DNA of 7,982 nucleotides, from contig DFBV01000017.1 of NCBI GenBank assembly GCA_002366755.1, positions 1,422-9,403 on the forward strand, read 5' to 3'. The first letter of the stretch is position 1. Each line of letters starts with the position of its first letter. Positions 6,423 through 7,982 of this stretch are shown piece by piece. This DNA is from Anaerolineales bacterium UBA3071 (GTDB lineage Bacteria > Chloroflexota > Anaerolineae > UBA3071). The notes below the pieces were generated by a model. That model had not been told where the DNA came from. It searched no databases and was given only the letters and a program-made list of their open reading frames with translations. The position numbers were made by a program, and so were the translations under genes.

Positions 6423-6734
6423 CGTGTTTTGAAATCTGTCTCCCATTTGCTCAGACTCGGAATGTAAGTCGAAATGATGGCCAGGTATTCGTCCTTGGGC
6501 GCACAGATTACGTGAATGGCGCGCCCCTCTCGACCGAAACCGAGCATAAGACAGCTGTGCCCTCGGACATCCTCGGGATAGTTCTCAATGATCTTGCCCC
6601 CTTAATACCACTCGCCGCACTTCATTGGCGGAAATCGTCCGCTCTGGCGAGTTCATCTGGGACAAGGCATGAGGCAAAAACAACATCCGTTTCCTGGCCG
6701 CTGCCCGCACTTCCTTGATGAATCTGTCCTTCAT
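6413..6734 (-). pseudogene. DUF4258 toxin-like gene, broken by a +1 frameshift
   Basis: From the ATG at 6734 the open frame gives 49 codons (MKDRFIKEVRAAARK..., HALSQMNSPERTISANEVRR, VVLRGQDH) and stops at 6585. Another frame resumes at the same point: GKIIENYPEDVRGHSCLMLG, then AIHVICAPKDEYLAII, STYIPSLSKWETDFKTRRR, stopping at 6413. Joined at the run of five G (plus-strand C at 6597-6601), with one G removed, the two halves make one 106-residue DUF4258 protein. It has the family's ordered features: a His in HALSQM, an Ile-Ser start to helix two, GKIIENYPED, SCLMLG, an HV strand and a C-terminal W..DF..RR. Total length is 3n+1, as expected for one extra base. DUF4258 proteins pair with YgiT-type zinc fingers as toxin-like partners. 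A sequencing error in the homopolymer, a true pseudogene or recoding could each explain this. Confidence 0.85.
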
Positions 6735-6764
6735 CACATCGCTCCCATTCAGAGGGCTCCAGTG

Positions 6765-6896
6765 CTACTTGTCGCCGCTCTCCTCGCCCGTCAGCCCCAG
6801 TTCTTCATTCGTGAACAGCCAGAAGCCGGGACGCTCGCTCAGATCGTAGGTCTGATCGAGCGTGCCCCAGCCCCACCAGCGTCGGTTGCTATTCAT
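6765..6896 (-). pseudogene. Truncated duplicate of the FAD oxidase N-terminus (43 codons)
   Basis: An ATG at 6896 opens 43 codons ending in TAG at 6765. The product begins MNSNRRWWGWGTLDQTYDLS and ends LGLTGEESGDK, against MNKDNRRWWGWGTLDQTYDL and LGLTGEGRGPQ in the full gene at 6182. A 68-nt block (6821-6888) matches 6104-6171 with a single mismatch. A second 20-nt identical block encodes the LGLTGE region; the sequence between them is diverged but in frame. Weak similarity continues to about 6756 and then stops. The remnant has an excellent ribosome binding site (AAGGAG at 6904-6909) and overlaps the HIT stop by 8 nt. It therefore looks like the original position of the oxidase start, now separated from the body by the DUF4258/zinc-finger pair. 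It may still be translated as a short peptide. Confidence 0.85.
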
Positions 6897-7380
6897 CAGA
6901 GGACTCCTTAAATGCTGCTCCCAAGCGGCTGCAGGTCTGATCGAGCATCTCGGGCACCATACGAATCCTGGCCAGAACGGTCATGAAGTTAGTGTCCCCT
7001 TCCCAGCGAGGGACAACGTGAATGTGCACGTGGTCGTCCACCCCTGCTCCCGCCGCCTTGCCCAGGTTCGCGCCGATGTTGAAGCCATGCGGGTTCATGG
7101 TTTCCCGCAGCGCGGCCATTCCCTTGTTCACCAACTGCATCAGTTCCGACAGCGTCTTCTCGTCCAAGTCTTCCAGGCTGGCGACGTGTTCATAAGGCAC
7201 AACCATGAGATGGCCGTTGTTGTACGGATAGCGATTGAGGACGACGAAGGCTCGCTGCCCGCGATGTAATATGTAGCAGGAGCGGTCGTCTCCTGCTTCA
7301 AGCATGTCGCAGAAGATACATTGCCCCGATTTCTCGCTCAGGATATACTCCATTCGCCAGGGTGTCCAAAGACGTTCCAT
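6889..7380 (-). CDS. HIT-family nucleotide hydrolase/transferase (Ap4A phosphorylase-like)
   Basis: 163 residues from the ATG at 7380. The N-terminus MERLWTPWRMEYI followed by the zinc-site C21-I-F-C24 is typical of the prokaryotic HIT subgroup often annotated as ATP adenylyltransferase or diadenosine tetraphosphate phosphorylase/hydrolase. The core contains LNRYPYNNGHLMVVPYEH (residues 48-65) and NIGANLGKAAGAGVDDHVHIHVVP, with the histidine triad at H117, H119 and H121; the middle one should be the nucleophile that is transiently nucleotidylated. The family cleaves nucleoside phosphates, phosphosulfates or dinucleoside polyphosphates; the exact substrate cannot be read here. A GTG at 7386 in the same frame would add two residues, but it overlaps the SD, GGAG at 7386-7389, which is ideally spaced for the ATG. 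Its stop overlaps the oxidase remnant start by 8 nt. Confidence 0.93.
   Translation of the reverse strand: MERLWTPWRMEYILSEKSGQCIFCDMLEAGDDRSCYILHRGQRAFVVLNRYPYNNGHLMVVPYEHVASLEDLDEKTLSELMQLVNKGMAALRETMNPHGFNIGANLGKAAGAGVDDHVHIHVVPRWEGDTNFMTVLARIRMVPEMLDQTCSRLGAAFKESSDE
6904..6909 (-). promoter_or_regulatory. AAGGAG ribosome binding site of the remnant start
   Basis: AAGGAG lies 7 bases before the ATG at 6896, inside the last codons of the HIT gene. It is far better than the sequence before the full-length oxidase start at 6182. This supports 6896 as the ancestral start site of the oxidase gene. Confidence 0.65.
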
Positions 7381-7398
7381 GCTCACTCCGATCTGATC

Positions 7399-7504
7399 AG
7401 CCGATGAAGCCAGTCAGCCGATGTAGCCAGTCAGCCGATGTAGCCGATGCAGCCGATGCGGCCGATGCGGCCGATGAAGCGGATGAAGCCGATGCAGCCG
7501 ATGA
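7399..7504. repeat. Tandem array of twelve AGCCGATGN units
   Basis: Twelve back-to-back units: ten of 9 nt matching RGCSGATGN, and two of 8 nt (AGCCAGTC at 7408-7415 and 7425-7432). Variation is mostly at the last base (A, T or C) and the first (A or G), plus one C-to-G change (AGCGGATGA, 7478-7486). It occupies most of the gap upstream of the HIT gene. No coding potential is evident, although the period is a multiple of three. No spacers, so not CRISPR. It ends about 10 bases before the HIT ribosome binding site. Confidence 0.9.
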
Positions 7505-7539
7505 AACTCACCAGGTAACTGCTCAGCCAGGCAAGAATA

Positions 7540-7629
7540 GGACACGGATCAACACGGATTCGACGGATGTACACAGATACAGCCTGAAAAATCCGCGAGA
7601 ATCCGTCCAATCCGTGGGAATCCGCGTCC
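7540..7629. repeat. Long CGGAT-type dyad repeat, two 39-nt arms
   Basis: The left arm 7540-7578 (GGACACGGATCAACACGGAT...) is the reverse complement of the right arm 7591-7629 (ATCCGCGAGAATCCGTCCAA...) at 29 of 39 positions, with a 12-nt spacer. Each arm carries four GGAT/AGAT-type words spaced about 10 nt apart. It starts 5 bases after the stop of the GcvT-family gene. Similar CGGAT/ATCCG repeats are known to me as frequent intergenic elements in several environmental phyla. No T run follows the second arm, so a simple intrinsic terminator is unlikely, though the structure could protect the 3' end of the upstream message. Confidence 0.85.
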
Positions 7630-7634
7630 CATTT

Positions 7635-7982
7635 TCACTCCTCCAGCCCCAACCAATCCACTGGCTGTCCCCGTTTCTTGATTGGGAAACGGCCGAGCAC
7701 GACTGCCTGGTCATGCAGCAGCACGCGGTCGCCCGGCGACAGATCCTCTCTGGCCTTCTCCGACCGCGGCCGCCTGGGCAGGTTGAAGATGCCGATACGC
7801 GTGCCGGGTCTGTTGTAGCGCTTGTCCACGTAGGCCAGGCCCAGCAGGTACCCTTCGCCGTCAAGGCTGCAACTGGTGATGTAGCCGATGACCTGGCCTC
7901 GCCTGTCGGTCACTGGATCACCAGTCTTGGGCACTCGCACGCCCTTCTCTCGCATGCGGAAGCGAATGACCGCCTTGCCGGT
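7635..7982 (-). CDS. GcvT/aminomethyltransferase-family protein, C-terminal part only
   Basis: The reading frame is open to the right edge, so the start is outside. The visible 115 residues begin TGKAVIRFRMREKGVRVPKT and contain GDPVTDRRGQVIGYITS, YLLGLAYVDKRYNRPGT and IGIFNLPRRP, then end in VDWLGLEE. This is the C-terminal beta-barrel domain (GCV_T_C) of glycine-cleavage T-protein and relatives, which use tetrahydrofolate to accept one-carbon units. The catalytic folate-binding domain is not in view, so it could be GcvT itself, a dimethylglycine or sarcosine oxidase-like protein, or a DMSP demethylase-like paralogue. A long CGGAT dyad follows its stop, and 254 bases separate it from the HIT gene, so it may belong to a separate transcript. 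Confidence 0.88.
   Translation of the reverse strand, partial: TGKAVIRFRMREKGVRVPKTGDPVTDRRGQVIGYITSCSLDGEGYLLGLAYVDKRYNRPGTRIGIFNLPRRPRSEKAREDLSPGDRVLLHDQAVVLGRFPIKKRGQPVDWLGLEE

Noticed and set aside
6597..6601. Programmed -1 ribosomal slippage in the DUF4258 gene
   Set aside because: Restoring the frame needs +1 (or -2), not -1, and there is no X-XXY-YYZ heptamer in the right phase; mutation or a read error is more likely.
6735..6764. Promoter for the DUF4258/zinc-finger pair between the remnant stop and the DUF4258 start
   Set aside because: Only 30 bases, with no convincing -10/-35 pair visible by eye.
7399..7504. Possible CRISPR array
   Set aside because: Units are 8-9 nt and contiguous, with no spacers and no cas genes.
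7540..7629. Intrinsic terminator for the GcvT-family gene
   Set aside because: The arms are imperfect and much longer than usual, and no T run follows on the minus strand; kept only as a dyad repeat.

Overview
The window is one continuous run of genes on the minus strand, read from the right edge to the left. It has high-GC coding bias, very short gene gaps, several 4- to 8-nt gene overlaps, and three unrelated low-complexity or dyad repeats in the gaps. The gene set (aminomethyltransferase-type protein, HIT hydrolase, alkyl-DHAP-synthase-like FAD oxidase, GlpD, YgiT zinc finger with DUF4258, DUF1405, DUF1624) together with CGGAT-type dyads suggests a Chloroflexota bacterium, perhaps Anaerolineae-like. 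That assignment is inference, not proof. No rRNA, tRNA, CRISPR array or transposase was seen.

Layout in the direction of transcription: (1) 7982-7635, the 3' end of a GcvT/aminomethyltransferase-family gene, followed by a 254-nt gap holding a long CGGAT dyad and an array of twelve 8-9-nt units. (2) 7380-6889, a HIT-family nucleotide hydrolase/transferase. (3) 6896-6183, a disturbed zone: a 43-codon copy of the start of the next FAD oxidase that ends in a stop, then a DUF4258 toxin-like gene broken by one extra G, then an intact YgiT/MqsA-type zinc-finger gene. (4) 6182-4524, the complete FAD-linked oxidase, and 4438-2765 glpD, separated by a G-rich imperfect hairpin. (5) 2768-1897, a small hypothetical gene and an AbiEii/DUF6036-like nucleotidyltransferase, coupled to glpD and to each other by ATGA overlaps. 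(6) 1884-334, two integral membrane proteins (DUF1624/HGSNAT-like and DUF1405), the second with a TTG start just after a perfect 10-bp hairpin. (7) 326-1, an MNT-type nucleotidyltransferase cut by the left edge, whose HEPN partner would be expected just outside.

Metabolic core: GlpD makes dihydroxyacetone phosphate from glycerol 3-phosphate. The neighbouring FAD oxidase has the hallmarks of alkyl-dihydroxyacetone-phosphate synthase, so a role in glycerol or ether-lipid metabolism is plausible. Around this core sit three toxin-antitoxin-like or nucleotidyltransferase modules. The most informative structure is the duplicated FAD-oxidase 5' end flanking the DUF4258/zinc-finger pair. It looks like the scar of an insertion or recombination that separated the oxidase gene from its original strong ribosome binding site at the end of the HIT gene. 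The pair's toxin is now frameshifted while its antitoxin-like partner is intact.
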